30,986 nt of DNA. Origin: a virus. This document shows positions 7,755-14,843 of this stretch, one piece after another (the stretch's first letter is position 1; every line of letters begins with the position of its first letter). The notes beneath the pieces are model-generated. The model was given only the letters and a program-made list of their open reading frames with translations. It ran no database searches and was not told the origin of the DNA. The position numbers and the translations under genes are program-made. The stretch lies in IMG/VR virus record IMGVR_UViG_3300034631_000006, positions 1 to 30,986 of that record. One strand, written 5' to 3'.

Positions 7755-9760
7755 CGTGTCTGCCCCCGCCTTCTTGCCTCGCGCTGCGCGTTCGCGTGAT
7801 TGTCGGCGGCGGTCTTCACCGATACCTTGATGATGTCGCCGGAGCGCGTCCGGATCTGCTGGTCCGCGATGTCCGCGATGAGACCCGCGTCGGTGCGCAG
7901 GTTGAGCTCGATCACCTGCCCGCCGGTGCCCATCTTCGCGCCCTTGGGGATGACGACCTCGCCACGCTGGAGGATCGCCGGGACTTCGCCGGGACGGATG
8001 CCGGCAATGCCGCCGCTGTGGTAGCGCGGCGCCCCCGCGAAGACCGAAGACGAGACCGCGCGGCCGTGGCCGTAGCCATCCCGACCGGCCACGCCACCCT
8101 GGTGGAGGATGCCGGGGATGATGGCGCCGCCGAGTAGGCCGCCTTTCCCACCGCCCCCAATGCCACCGCCCCCGAAGAGGCCGTCGAGGGCCATGTCGAG
8201 CAACCGGTCCGCAACGCGGCTGAGCGCATTTTCCAGCATGTCGGCTGCACTGGCGCCCGACTGGAGGTCCGAGATCATGCCGCTGAGCACGTCCCGGCTG
8301 AGATCGTTGATCTCCTCTTGCTGAGCGGCGAGGCGTTCCATCGCCGTCTCTTCCTGCTCGATCGCCGTGATGAGTTCCGCTATTCGCGCCTTCTGCTCGC
8401 CAGTCGCGGCGGCTCCGGCACGGCGCAGCGCGTCCGATATCTGACGCTGCTCGTTCGTCATGCCGATCTGCGAGCGTTCGTGCTCAAGATCGCTGATCAA
8501 CTCGCGAACGGCTTCGGCTTCGCGCTCGGCAGCCCTAATCGCCTTTTCGCGCTCGCTGGCGCCCTTGCGTCCACCGCCGCCACCCGGTTTTGAAGGAGCT
8601 TCGTAATCCGCTATTGTGATCGGCTTGACCGTCCGAGAGAGACGCCCGCCCTTGCCGCTCGCGACAGAGGCCTCTGGAATTCCTGTCCCCGTAGTGTCGG
8701 CGAAAAGGTCCGCTATCCGCTGGTCACCACCGCCGGGAGGCGTCATGCTCCGCAGATTGTCCATCATCGCTCGGTGCCGCTGAAGCCAGTCAGGCAGTCC
8801 CGCCATTTGGCCGAGGGCGCGGGAGGCGCTCAGGATGCTTCCAACGACATTTTGCGCGGCCTCCCCGACACTCTCCAGCCCCGTGACAATCGGGCCGAAA
8901 TCCATCGTGGCGATCGTGTCGGAAAGCGTTTCCAGCGCCTGCGATATCTTCTCGCTGGCGTCGGTGCCCTCGTTCAGTCGCCCCGCGGCGTCCTGAAGGA
9001 CGTTCTGGAGCCGGACGAACGATTGCGAGACGGTCGCCTCTGCACCCGCCAGCCGCTCGTCGAGGATGCTGGATCCGGCCTCGATGCCCCGGAAGAAGGC
9101 CTGCGACGAAAGCCTGCCGTCCAGCATGATCTGTCGCAGCGTGGCGACCGACCCGCCGGCTTCCTTGATGCCCGCCGCCGCGGCCTGGAGGATCGTCGGC
9201 GCCCCTTCGAGGATCGAGGTGAACTCTTCGGCCCTAACCACCCCGCTGCCCATTGCCTGCGACAACTGCAGCAGCGCTCCAGATGCTTCCGCCGCGCTGG
9301 TGCCGCCCGCTCGGAGCGCCATGGCGATCGTCTCGGAGAACTGCACCAGCTCGTCGGAGGTGACGTTCAGTTCCTTCTGGTTGATCGCCAACCGGCTGTA
9401 GAGCTGCACGAGGCTTTCGATCGGCGCCGCATTGCGCTGCGCCGCCGCGAACAGGTCGTCATAGACCTTCGCCAGCGCGGCGCCTTCCAGCCCTGTCGTC
9501 TTCAGCGCGTTCTGAACGCGGATGGAACTGTCGATCAGCTGCTGCGCGCTTCGCAGCGTCACGGCGCCGGCGAACGCCGCGGCGAGGGACGTGGCCGCGA
9601 GATTGGCGGAGCGCCCGACACTGGTACTCAACGCCGCAAAATGCCGATCCATGACGCGCGTCGTTCGCTGGGTATCGCCTTCCAGCCGCTTCAGGGCTCG
9701 GCGAATTTGCGCGGTGTCGGCGCTTATGGATAGAACTAGGTCTTCGACGTCGCCAGCCAT
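7751..9760 (-). CDS. Tail tape measure protein
   Basis: 669 residues, the longest tail gene except the central tip. It starts M-A-G-D-V-E-D-L-V-L-S-I, then a long helical Ala-, Gln- and Glu-rich body (about 20-330) with a lambda-type tape-measure region (F-R-G-I-E-A-G-S-S-I near 225). A charged coiled coil spans about 400-475 (A-S-E-R-E-K-A-I-R-A-A-E-R-E-A-E). The Gly-rich segment near 530-550 is often the membrane-active part. It sets tail length and assists DNA entry. At 669 residues it predicts a fairly short tail. The start at 9760 is 12 bp from a divergent gene. Confidence 0.88.
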   Translation of the reverse strand: MAGDVEDLVLSISADTAQIRRALKRLEGDTQRTTRVMDRHFAALSTSVGRSANLAATSLAAAFAGAVTLRSAQQLIDSSIRVQNALKTTGLEGAALAKVYDDLFAAAQRNAAPIESLVQLYSRLAINQKELNVTSDELVQFSETIAMALRAGGTSAAEASGALLQLSQAMGSGVVRAEEFTSILEGAPTILQAAAAGIKEAGGSVATLRQIMLDGRLSSQAFFRGIEAGSSILDERLAGAEATVSQSFVRLQNVLQDAAGRLNEGTDASEKISQALETLSDTIATMDFGPIVTGLESVGEAAQNVVGSILSASRALGQMAGLPDWLQRHRAMMDNLRSMTPPGGGDQRIADLFADTTGTGIPEASVASGKGGRLSRTVKPITIADYEAPSKPGGGGGRKGASEREKAIRAAEREAEAVRELISDLEHERSQIGMTNEQRQISDALRRAGAAATGEQKARIAELITAIEQEETAMERLAAQQEEINDLSRDVLSGMISDLQSGASAADMLENALSRVADRLLDMALDGLFGGGGIGGGGKGGLLGGAIIPGILHQGGVAGRDGYGHGRAVSSSVFAGAPRYHSGGIAGIRPGEVPAILQRGEVVIPKGAKMGTGGQVIELNLRTDAGLIADIADQQIRTRSGDIIKVSVKTAADNHANAQREARRRGQTR

Positions 9761-9772
9761 GTAGGAGCCTCG

Positions 9773-10261
9773 GTGCGGATCTGGATTGTTCTAGCGCTGG
9801 CGCTCGCGCCAACTTTCGCGTTCGCTTGGGAAGTAATCGAAGGGAAATCGGCCTTCGACGACAGCCCGACTGTCGCTGCGATCAAAGAAGCCGAAGCTAC
9901 CTATACGAATAGGTATGGCCGTTCCGGGCGCGCCAACCTGCAGATCGTCTGCGAAGAAAACCGGACAGCGCTCGCTTTGGTGCTTCCTGAACTGTACACG
10001 TCAGACAATGGGAACCTCGGCCGAGTGACCTTCCGCGTCGATGCAGCCTCGTCCTTTGAGGAAGGCGCAATCTCCGCCAACGATCACGGTTCTTTGGCTT
10101 TGCTCGGCGGAGACGCCATTCGCACGATACGGAAGATGCTGGGTGGAGAGAAACTCCTTGTCCGCTTGCTGACCGTCAATGAATCGGCAAAGACGATCGA
10201 ATTCTCCGTCTCTGGAATAGACGAGGCCGTCTCCCCCGTGCGGGAAGCGTGCGGCTGGTAG
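9773..10261 (+). CDS. Secreted TagO/VasI-like protein, + strand cargo gene
   Basis: 162 residues from GTG at 9773, with AGGAG six bases upstream. A clear signal peptide (M-R-I-W-I-V then L-A-L-A-L-A-P-T-F-A-F-A, cleavage about residue 18) is followed by D-D-S-P-T-V near 30, one central Cys in I-V-C-E-E-N-R, F-R-V-D-A-A, and a C-terminal E-A-C-G-W. These features, with two cysteines for a disulfide, match the VasI/TagO periplasmic accessory family of type VI secretion. It sits alone on the + strand inside the tail operon, so it looks like lysogen-expressed cargo. An effect on the host envelope is inference; the family call is by eye. Confidence 0.6.
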   Translation: MRIWIVLALALAPTFAFAWEVIEGKSAFDDSPTVAAIKEAEATYTNRYGRSGRANLQIVCEENRTALALVLPELYTSDNGNLGRVTFRVDAASSFEEGAISANDHGSLALLGGDAIRTIRKMLGGEKLLVRLLTVNESAKTIEFSVSGIDEAVSPVREACGW

Positions 10262-10265
10262 CTCG

Positions 10266-10834
10266 CTAAGGCATCTGGAGCCAGTCCCAGAGATCGTCGA
10301 CTTCCTGAGACGACAGTTCCTTGCCCGCGTCCGGGTCGTGCGCCTGCCTGTAGCCCTCGACCGCGGCGAGGAACTGCCAGACGCTCATCTGCCCGATTTC
10401 CTGCGGCGTGAAGCCTAGGACGGCGCCCGTTCCGTAGATGGCGGCAAATCGGAGTTTTCCGTTGGGGAGCGGGGCTTCTCCCCCTCCTGACTTGCCGCCT
10501 CGGCTTTTTTTCCGACTTCCTCCTCCGGCGCCCCGACGACGCCGGCGATCATGATCTTCTGCGCGAGCGCCAGACTTTCATGCGGAGGACGACCCTCGAC
10601 ATACTCGCGGACCAGCTTCAGCGCCTCGACTGGTGTCATGCCGCCGCCGATCAGCCCGTAACGGATGACCTCGCGGATATCCTCGAGCCGCCACCGGCCC
10701 GACGCGAGCCGGTCCAGCACGACGTAGGGGCCTGCGTCGCACGCCTCCTGGATCTTCTCCAGTTGAGCCCATGCGAGGCGGAAGTGGTGGTCCCCATCTC
10801 CGAAAGGCTCCGTGAGCGAAGCGTCCCGGCTCAT
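10266..10834 (-). CDS. Tail assembly chaperone, -1 frameshift fusion (gpGT-like)
   Basis: Predicted 189-residue product: the first 110 residues are those of the gene ending at 10415, then ribosomes slip back one base on A-AAA-AAA and continue for 79 residues to a TAG at 10266. The -1 frame is open throughout and encodes a good domain (F-T-P-Q-E-I-G-Q-M-S-V-W-Q-F-L, then V-D-D-L-W-D-W-L-Q), absent from every other reading. Long and short forms both bind the tape measure during tail assembly in lambda-type phages. The length arithmetic closes exactly (569 bases). Without the frameshift this stretch would be an unexplained coding gap. Confidence 0.8.
10415..10834 (-). CDS. Tail assembly chaperone, short form (gpG-like)
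   Basis: 139 residues, ATG at 10834 overlapping the tail-tube stop by one base (TAATG). The N-terminal domain (about 15-95) has a helical pattern with L-A-S-G-R-W-R-L-E-D-I-R-E-V-I-R and L-I-G-G-G-M-T-P, typical of GTA TAC/DUF3356-type tail chaperones. The last 29 residues after the slippery site are low-complexity (E-G-E-K-P-R-S-P). This is the abundant in-frame product; the fusion is the minor one. Confidence 0.85.
   Translation of the reverse strand: MSRDASLTEPFGDGDHHFRLAWAQLEKIQEACDAGPYVVLDRLASGRWRLEDIREVIRYGLIGGGMTPVEALKLVREYVEGRPPHESLALAQKIMIAGVVGAPEEEVGKKAEAASQEGEKPRSPTENSDLPPSTERAPS
10464..10511 (-). promoter_or_regulatory. Programmed -1 frameshift site with downstream hairpin
   Basis: On the - strand the codons GGA-AAA-AAA-GCC contain the heptamer A-AAA-AAA in the right phase (run at 10505-10511). 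A perfect 6-bp hairpin GGGGAG/CTCCCC with an 8-base loop lies at 10464-10483, 21 bases downstream. That is farther than the usual 5-9 bases, so its stimulatory role is uncertain. Confidence 0.75.
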
Positions 10835-11274
10835 TACGGCGTGACCGTGCGGACCATCGGCCCAGACGACTGCATCGTGAGATTAGCGGTTGCGCGACCG
10901 CCGTTCTCCGCAGCGAAGGTGAATGTTCCGACCTGCATGTTCCCGGTCCAGGTCACGGTCTTGGTCGGAAACTCAAGTTCGATTTTGGCAGGAACGGCAT
11001 CGACATTTTCCAGAGCGTCCAGCCAGGTCTCAATCGATTCCTCCGCCAAGACGCCCTCACCGTCGACTGACATCGACTTCGATACACCATCGCGCAGAAG
11101 CCACGACACCGCGTCAGGATCGTCGCAGTCGACGCCTTGGAACTCGTTGAGGGACTTTTCGAGGGTGACGGACCTCGAAGTCATGCCGCAAGGGGCGGCA
11201 TAGACCATCGGGTCGCCGCCGTCGCCGAGCATAACTCGAACCTTCCCAGACTTGATCGTGGTAGCGACCGCCAT
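10834..11274 (-). CDS. Major tail tube protein
   Basis: 146 residues from ATG 11274 (MAVATTIKSG), preceded by GGAG eight bases upstream. An extension to 11304 lacks support and would run into the terminator hairpin. The product is a beta-rich tail-tube protein: an acidic G-D-G-G-D-P loop, L-E-K-S-L-N-E-F central segment and a C-terminal beta-barrel pattern ending T-M-Q-S-S-G-P-M. Position directly before the frameshifted chaperone and tape measure is diagnostic of the tube subunit. It is preceded by a transcription terminator-like hairpin. Confidence 0.82.
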   Translation of the reverse strand: MAVATTIKSGKVRVMLGDGGDPMVYAAPCGMTSRSVTLEKSLNEFQGVDCDDPDAVSWLLRDGVSKSMSVDGEGVLAEESIETWLDALENVDAVPAKIELEFPTKTVTWTGNMQVGTFTFAAENGGRATANLTMQSSGPMVRTVTP

Positions 11275-11289
11275 TTTGGATTCTCCATG

Positions 11290-11313
11290 AAAAAGGCCGC
11301 CCAAAGGACGGCC
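11290..11313 (-). terminator. Intrinsic terminator between HNH and tail tube genes
   Basis: On the - strand: GGCCGTCC-TTT-GGGCGGCC followed by five T. The 8-bp stem is fully paired with one G-T wobble. It lies 24 bases after the HNH stop and 16 before the tail-tube start, so it would end or attenuate transcription from the HNH side. Confidence 0.7.
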
Positions 11314-11337
11314 CGCTTGTCGATATTGGTGTTCAGG

Positions 11338-12315
11338 TCACAGTAAGAAGATACGCTTTGCGCTCTTCTCTCTGTTGAGATGCGCCCATAAGGGCCGCAA
11401 GTTCAAAATATCCCAGCATTCCTTGAAGGTGGGGTCTTCGGCTGTCTCATAGGAGAACATCGAACGGGGTCGAACGTGGTCGATTTCCCACCGCCCGATG
11501 TTTTCCCAATTCATGCCCTTAACAAACTGTCGCTCAAGGTGACGAACTAGATCGTCCAGCGTATAGCCGACCAAAGCCTCCCACGACCGGCCAGCTTTGC
11601 CACCCCTAAGCGCCATCTGGATCGACGCTTTCATCCTGCCGTCCACCCGGTTCTTTGGCTTCTGGCGACGCTGCCTATCCCACTCTCTTCGCAACTCTCG
11701 CTGGCCGGGGCGTGAGGCCCTTTCCCGTGACTTCCGGTTGATCTCTTCGCGGTTCGCTTCGTTGTATCGTCGAGACTGTGCCAAGAGCTTGTGCGGGTGC
11801 CTCTCTGCGTAGCGGCGATAGCGAGCCTTAGCCTCTTCACGGTCGCGCTTGCGCGGTGGTCGACCTGCCTCGTACTTCCGGTTAGCAACCCGATGGGCTT
11901 CCCGTTTCGACTGCTCCCGGCATGGCTCGCAGAATTTGCGTGAGCCGCTAGTCCGCTCCGTAGGTTGTCCGCATCCCGTGCAAGGAAATTGCTCGCCTAA
12001 GACGGCATCCCCGCGATCTCGCCTTATCCGGGCCTCTCGCGCCGTGTTCTTGAGCCTCTTCACCGCCAGCCGGCACGCGGGGCACCGATGGTGCTTTGTG
12101 TCCTCGCTCAGCGCCACGCTGCACTCTAGGCAATGCGATGGGCGGGCCGCCTTACCGTCTGCCTCGGCCTTTTGTCTGCGACGCAGCCTGTTGGCCTCAA
12201 GCCGCGCCTGATACTGACAGTCGCTGCAGCGCTTCTGGGTCGGACGGGATCGCTGAAAGGATGTTCCGCACTGTTGGCATGATGCACAAGGCGCGGGTAT
12301 AGATTCATGAGCCAT
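11338..12315 (-). CDS. Zinc-ribbon HNH endonuclease (homing type) inserted in tail operon
   Basis: 325 residues from ATG 12315, with GGAG seven bases upstream. The 343-residue version starting at 12369 lacks a site and would read through the leader hairpin. Three zinc ribbons come first: C13/C16/C30/C33, C62/C65/C78/C81 and C112/C115/C129/C132. A long Arg/Lys-rich region (about 140-225) follows, then an HNH-like domain with G-R-W-E-I-D-H-V-R-P at about 274-283 and conserved N-L-R-P-L-W near the C-terminus. It is a free-standing nuclease of the phage homing-endonuclease type, not a structural gene, wedged between tail completion and tail tube genes. No intein or intron is visible. Confidence 0.82.
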   Translation of the reverse strand: MAHESIPAPCASCQQCGTSFQRSRPTQKRCSDCQYQARLEANRLRRRQKAEADGKAARPSHCLECSVALSEDTKHHRCPACRLAVKRLKNTAREARIRRDRGDAVLGEQFPCTGCGQPTERTSGSRKFCEPCREQSKREAHRVANRKYEAGRPPRKRDREEAKARYRRYAERHPHKLLAQSRRYNEANREEINRKSRERASRPGQRELRREWDRQRRQKPKNRVDGRMKASIQMALRGGKAGRSWEALVGYTLDDLVRHLERQFVKGMNWENIGRWEIDHVRPRSMFSYETAEDPTFKECWDILNLRPLWAHLNREKSAKRIFLL

Positions 12316-12346
12316 TCGTGATCTCCACTCGATCGCGTTTCGGTCA

Positions 12347-12380
12347 GGGCCGTTCGGGTGTCTCACCACCTGTTCGGCCC
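12347..12380. promoter_or_regulatory. Two-part hairpin in HNH 5' leader
   Basis: GGGCCG (12347-12352) pairs with CGGCCC (12375-12380), and GGTG (12357-12360) with CACC (12367-12370), separated by a symmetric 4x4 internal loop. On the + strand it is followed by TTTTT at 12383-12387, terminator-like for leftward antisense. On the - strand it lies in the 70-base leader of the HNH gene and could restrict its expression. Confidence 0.5.
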
Positions 12381-12386
12381 GTCTTT

Positions 12387-12800
12387 TTATACCCCTTCCG
12401 GCTGCTCGACAAAAGCTTCAAAAGTCAAAACCGCATGGCTCGTGAGCCCGTCTTGATCGCGAAAAACCCGCGTCTGGCGATGGCGGAAATAGACGAGGGC
12501 GTTGTCGGTCAGGGTGAAGTCGTGGTCGTGCAGCGCGGCCCGGACCGCGTCGCTAACCCGCTTCACTTCCGGAAAGCCCACTGCCCGCGACCAGCAGTCG
12601 ATCTGCAGGCTGATGTCGAAACCGTTCCGGCAGTTCGTGTCTTCCGTCAGCTCGTCGGTCGGGCCGAAGCTCACATACGGGAAAGCCGCCGAGGCCGGGA
12701 CCTGGTCGTAGACCCGGCCGTCGATCAGAGCCGTGACCGCAGGCACGACCTTGAGGCGCGCCAGGATGGCGCTCTGCAGCTCCAGGGAAGGTGATGTCAT
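12387..12800 (-). CDS. Tail completion protein (DUF3168-type)
   Basis: 137 residues, ATG at 12800 overlapping the HK97 gp10-type stop (ATGA). The pattern M-T-S-P-S-L-E-L-Q, P-Y-V-S-F-G-P, C-R-N-G-F-D-I-S-L-Q-I-D, W-S-R and K-R-V-S-D-A-V-R-A-A-L is typical of DUF3168 head-tail/tail completion proteins. It should act at the head-to-tail junction or tail terminator. In an uninterrupted operon the tail tube gene would come next; here the HNH gene separates them. Confidence 0.8.
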   Translation of the reverse strand: MTSPSLELQSAILARLKVVPAVTALIDGRVYDQVPASAAFPYVSFGPTDELTEDTNCRNGFDISLQIDCWSRAVGFPEVKRVSDAVRAALHDHDFTLTDNALVYFRHRQTRVFRDQDGLTSHAVLTFEAFVEQPEGV

Positions 12801-13210
12801 CGCCTGGCCTTCCGAACGGCCTTGTTGACGGCGCCGGCCACCTTGCGGCGGATGCGCTTCCTGTTGGCGCGATAGGTCGGGAAGATGTGTGGTCGCGCGC
12901 TCATCTTGACCGTGCCGAACTCGAGGAAGCGCCAGATGAACTCGGCGAAGATGCCGGTCGCGTTCGGGTCTTTCGTCTGCCCGACACCGACCAGGGCTCG
13001 TCCCGCCGGCCGGCTGGAAAGCTTCACCCCGACGATGCTGGCCCGGTAATCGCCAGTCTCGCCGAGGGGCGCAACGTTCTCGATCGCGCTCGCCAACTCC
13101 TGTGCTACCTCGATCTGGGCATCTGCAACTTGCTGCTCGGCCTCCGGCACGAGCTTGCGCAGGCGGCGCATGACAGCGTCACGACCGCGGAGCTCGGCCT
13201 TGATCCTCAC
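12797..13210 (-). CDS. HK97 gp10-like head-tail protein
   Basis: 137 residues from GTG 13210, overlapping the upstream TGA as GTGA. The ORF extends to 13324 but that part lies in the preceding gene. The body has A-P-x-G-E-T-G-D-Y-R-A-S-I near 47, W-R-F-L-E-F-G-T-V near 94, and A-R-P-H-I-F-P-T, the family signature (L-E-F-G-T ... P-F-L-x-P) of HK97 gp10 tail-component proteins. It is very basic at the C-terminus. Acts in joining the tail to the connector. Confidence 0.82.
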   Translation of the reverse strand: MRIKAELRGRDAVMRRLRKLVPEAEQQVADAQIEVAQELASAIENVAPLGETGDYRASIVGVKLSSRPAGRALVGVGQTKDPNATGIFAEFIWRFLEFGTVKMSARPHIFPTYRANRKRIRRKVAGAVNKAVRKARR

Positions 13211-13569
13211 GCCGCCACACCGCTTTCGACCTGGAGATAGACCCAGCCGGGATCGGTCACAGGATCGACGGCGTCGATCGCGTAGAGCGTCTGGACGCCC
13301 TTGTTCGTGCTCTTCATGCGCCACCCAGGAGTGATCATTCGGGTGTTCGCGGAGGCCCGCACGTAGACGTGCAGCACCTGGCGTCCCTCCAGACGCGCCG
13401 CGATGACCGCCTCGGATCCACCGCCCGGCCGGAATGCGGCATGCACCGAGAACCGGTCCTCGAAACCCCCGCTGACCTCGTTGCCAAATCCGTCGTCGAC
13501 GCCTCCGCGCGACTGGAATGTGACCCGGTGCCGAAGCTCCTGCGCGACGGGCTTACTCCGCGGTGCCAT
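13207..13569 (-). CDS. Head closure / head-tail adaptor protein
   Basis: 120 residues from ATG 13569 (MAPRSKPVAQ). A GTG at 13608 in the same frame is buried in the previous gene. The segment R-H-R-V-T-F-Q-S-R-G near the start and F-S-V-H-A-A-F-R-P-G-G-G-S-E near 45 match phage head-tail joining proteins (SPP1 gp16/HK97 type): beta-barrel, no catalytic motif. The stop overlaps the next start (GTGA). It shares 17 bases with the small gene upstream. Confidence 0.78.
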   Translation of the reverse strand: MAPRSKPVAQELRHRVTFQSRGGVDDGFGNEVSGGFEDRFSVHAAFRPGGGSEAVIAARLEGRQVLHVYVRASANTRMITPGWRMKSTNKGVQTLYAIDAVDPVTDPGWVYLQVESGVAA

Positions 13570-13732
13570 CGGCCGGCTTCCGCTGGTCGTCGCCCTCGGT
13601 CGCGGCACCGGCCTTCACGGCTGCATCCGCGCACTCACGGCGCACCGTGTGCTCGCCGCCGGCCTTGTACGCGATCGTCGTCTGGGGCGTCGGCTTCCAG
13701 TCGAAGTCGCGGATGAACTGCACGCGGGCCAT
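13553..13732 (-). CDS. Small head-region protein, 59 residues
   Basis: ATG at 13732 with a GGAG five bases upstream. Protein starts M-A-R-V-Q-F-I-R-D-F-D-W-K-P and contains T-I-A-Y-K-A-G-G-E-H-T-V-R-R-E-C-A-D. The codon use matches the operon and it closes the space between the connector and closure genes. The pattern is recurrent between head connector genes of alphaproteobacterial phages (memory, not searched), where it is uncharacterised. Confidence 0.72.
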   Translation of the reverse strand: MARVQFIRDFDWKPTPQTTIAYKAGGEHTVRRECADAAVKAGAATEGDDQRKPADGTAE

Positions 13733-13741
13733 CGGTGTCTC

Positions 13742-14077
13742 CTATGCGAGCGTCGGCCGCCGCAGCATGCTCAACATGCCGACGATCGGGTTCTTGGGAT
13801 CGGAGGAGGCCAGACCCGACAGCAGGTCCATCTGGTCGGGATCGTACATGGCCTGCACCGCGATCAGGACCGCTTGGCGCACGGCCCGGGGCGCGGTCTC
13901 TTCGGTCCAGGTCTCGTTGGCATTGTCCTTCAGGTATCGCAGCACGGCCTCTTGAGCGGCCTTGATGTAGGCCTTGATCACGTCGTCATCTTCATGCGGC
14001 AGCACTTCGCCGGCGCCGTCGTATTCCGCGATCCGAAGTGCCTGCTTCACGAAGGCGGTCGAGATAAGCTGATTCAT
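13742..14077 (-). CDS. Head-tail connector protein (HK97 gp6-like)
   Basis: 111 residues, ATG at 14077 one base from the stop of the collagen-like gene. The sequence V-L-P-H-E-D-D-D-V-I-K-A-Y-I-K-A-A-Q-E-A and P-R-A-V-R-Q-A-V-L-I-A-V-Q-A-M-Y are classic for gp6-type connectors: a short helix bundle with a conserved acidic D-D-x-V/I-x-x-Y-I. It should dock beneath the portal ring. All catalytic motifs are absent. Confidence 0.82.
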   Translation of the reverse strand: MNQLISTAFVKQALRIAEYDGAGEVLPHEDDDVIKAYIKAAQEAVLRYLKDNANETWTEETAPRAVRQAVLIAVQAMYDPDQMDLLSGLASSDPKNPIVGMLSMLRRPTLA

Positions 14078-14078
14078 G

Positions 14079-14843
14079 TCAGTTCGCCTTCGCCGGAACG
14101 CCGACGTGCAGCGGCTGTTTCGGCCCGCTGGAGACCACAGGCGCTCTCTTGCCGTCGCGACCGCGCTTCACAGCCAGACGCCAGCCTCGGCCGCTGTCGG
14201 GCTTCTCTGCCGTCTTTTCCTGCGCGATCCAGAATGAGCCGGCCCAGGTCACTCCATCACCGGGCTCGTACTCGGATCCATCCTTGAAGACGCCCTTGTC
14301 GATGACGACCGGCAGCGTGAACGGGAACTCCTTGACCTGCTCGCCTCGAGCGAAGCGGAAGGTGAAACCGCGCACGCCGTCATGGACGACCTCCAGATCG
14401 TCGAAGCCGAGGCCGTCGGCACCGTCGCGGCCATCCTTGCCGTCACTGCCACGTAGGCCCTCGGCCCCGTCCTTGCCGACGACCGGGCCAAGATCACGAG
14501 TGGTGCCGTCCGTCAGCGTTACGACAAGTCTGCCTTCCCGATCGATCAGCGCGCCGGCGAGGCCAATGCCATCCTTGCCGTCGATGCCCTTTTCACCGGG
14601 CGCCCCATCCTTTCCATCGATGCCGGCAGATCCGTCCTTGCCGTCGACGCCGTCCCGGCCCAGAGCGCCGTCGGCACCGTTGAGCCCGTCCTTGCCATCG
14701 GCACCAGCTTCACCCTTCTCCCCCCGCTCCGGCGCACGCTTCTCGAGCGCATCGATGCGGGAGATGAGGGGCTTCATCGCGCCGGCCACGTGCCGCTTCA
14801 CGATCTCCACCATCTCGGAGCCGAAGGCCTTGCCATCAAACAT
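14079..14843 (-). CDS. Collagen-like head-module protein with C-terminal binding domain
   Basis: 254 residues, ATG at 14843 sharing one base with the portal stop (TGATG). An N-terminal helix (about 1-38) leads into Gly-x-y repeats in two blocks: about 40-92 (G-E-K-G-E-A-G-A-D-G-K-D-G) and 119-146 (G-K-D-G-A-E-G-L-R-G). The C-terminal part (about 150-235) has P-G-D-G-V-T-W-A-G-S-F-W-I-A and G-W-R-L-A-V-K-R-G, resembling carbohydrate-binding module 5/12 folds. It should form a trimeric triple-helical fibre. Lying between portal and connector genes, it is more likely a head fibre or decoration than a tail fibre. Confidence 0.78.
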   Translation of the reverse strand: MFDGKAFGSEMVEIVKRHVAGAMKPLISRIDALEKRAPERGEKGEAGADGKDGLNGADGALGRDGVDGKDGSAGIDGKDGAPGEKGIDGKDGIGLAGALIDREGRLVVTLTDGTTRDLGPVVGKDGAEGLRGSDGKDGRDGADGLGFDDLEVVHDGVRGFTFRFARGEQVKEFPFTLPVVIDKGVFKDGSEYEPGDGVTWAGSFWIAQEKTAEKPDSGRGWRLAVKRGRDGKRAPVVSSGPKQPLHVGVPAKAN

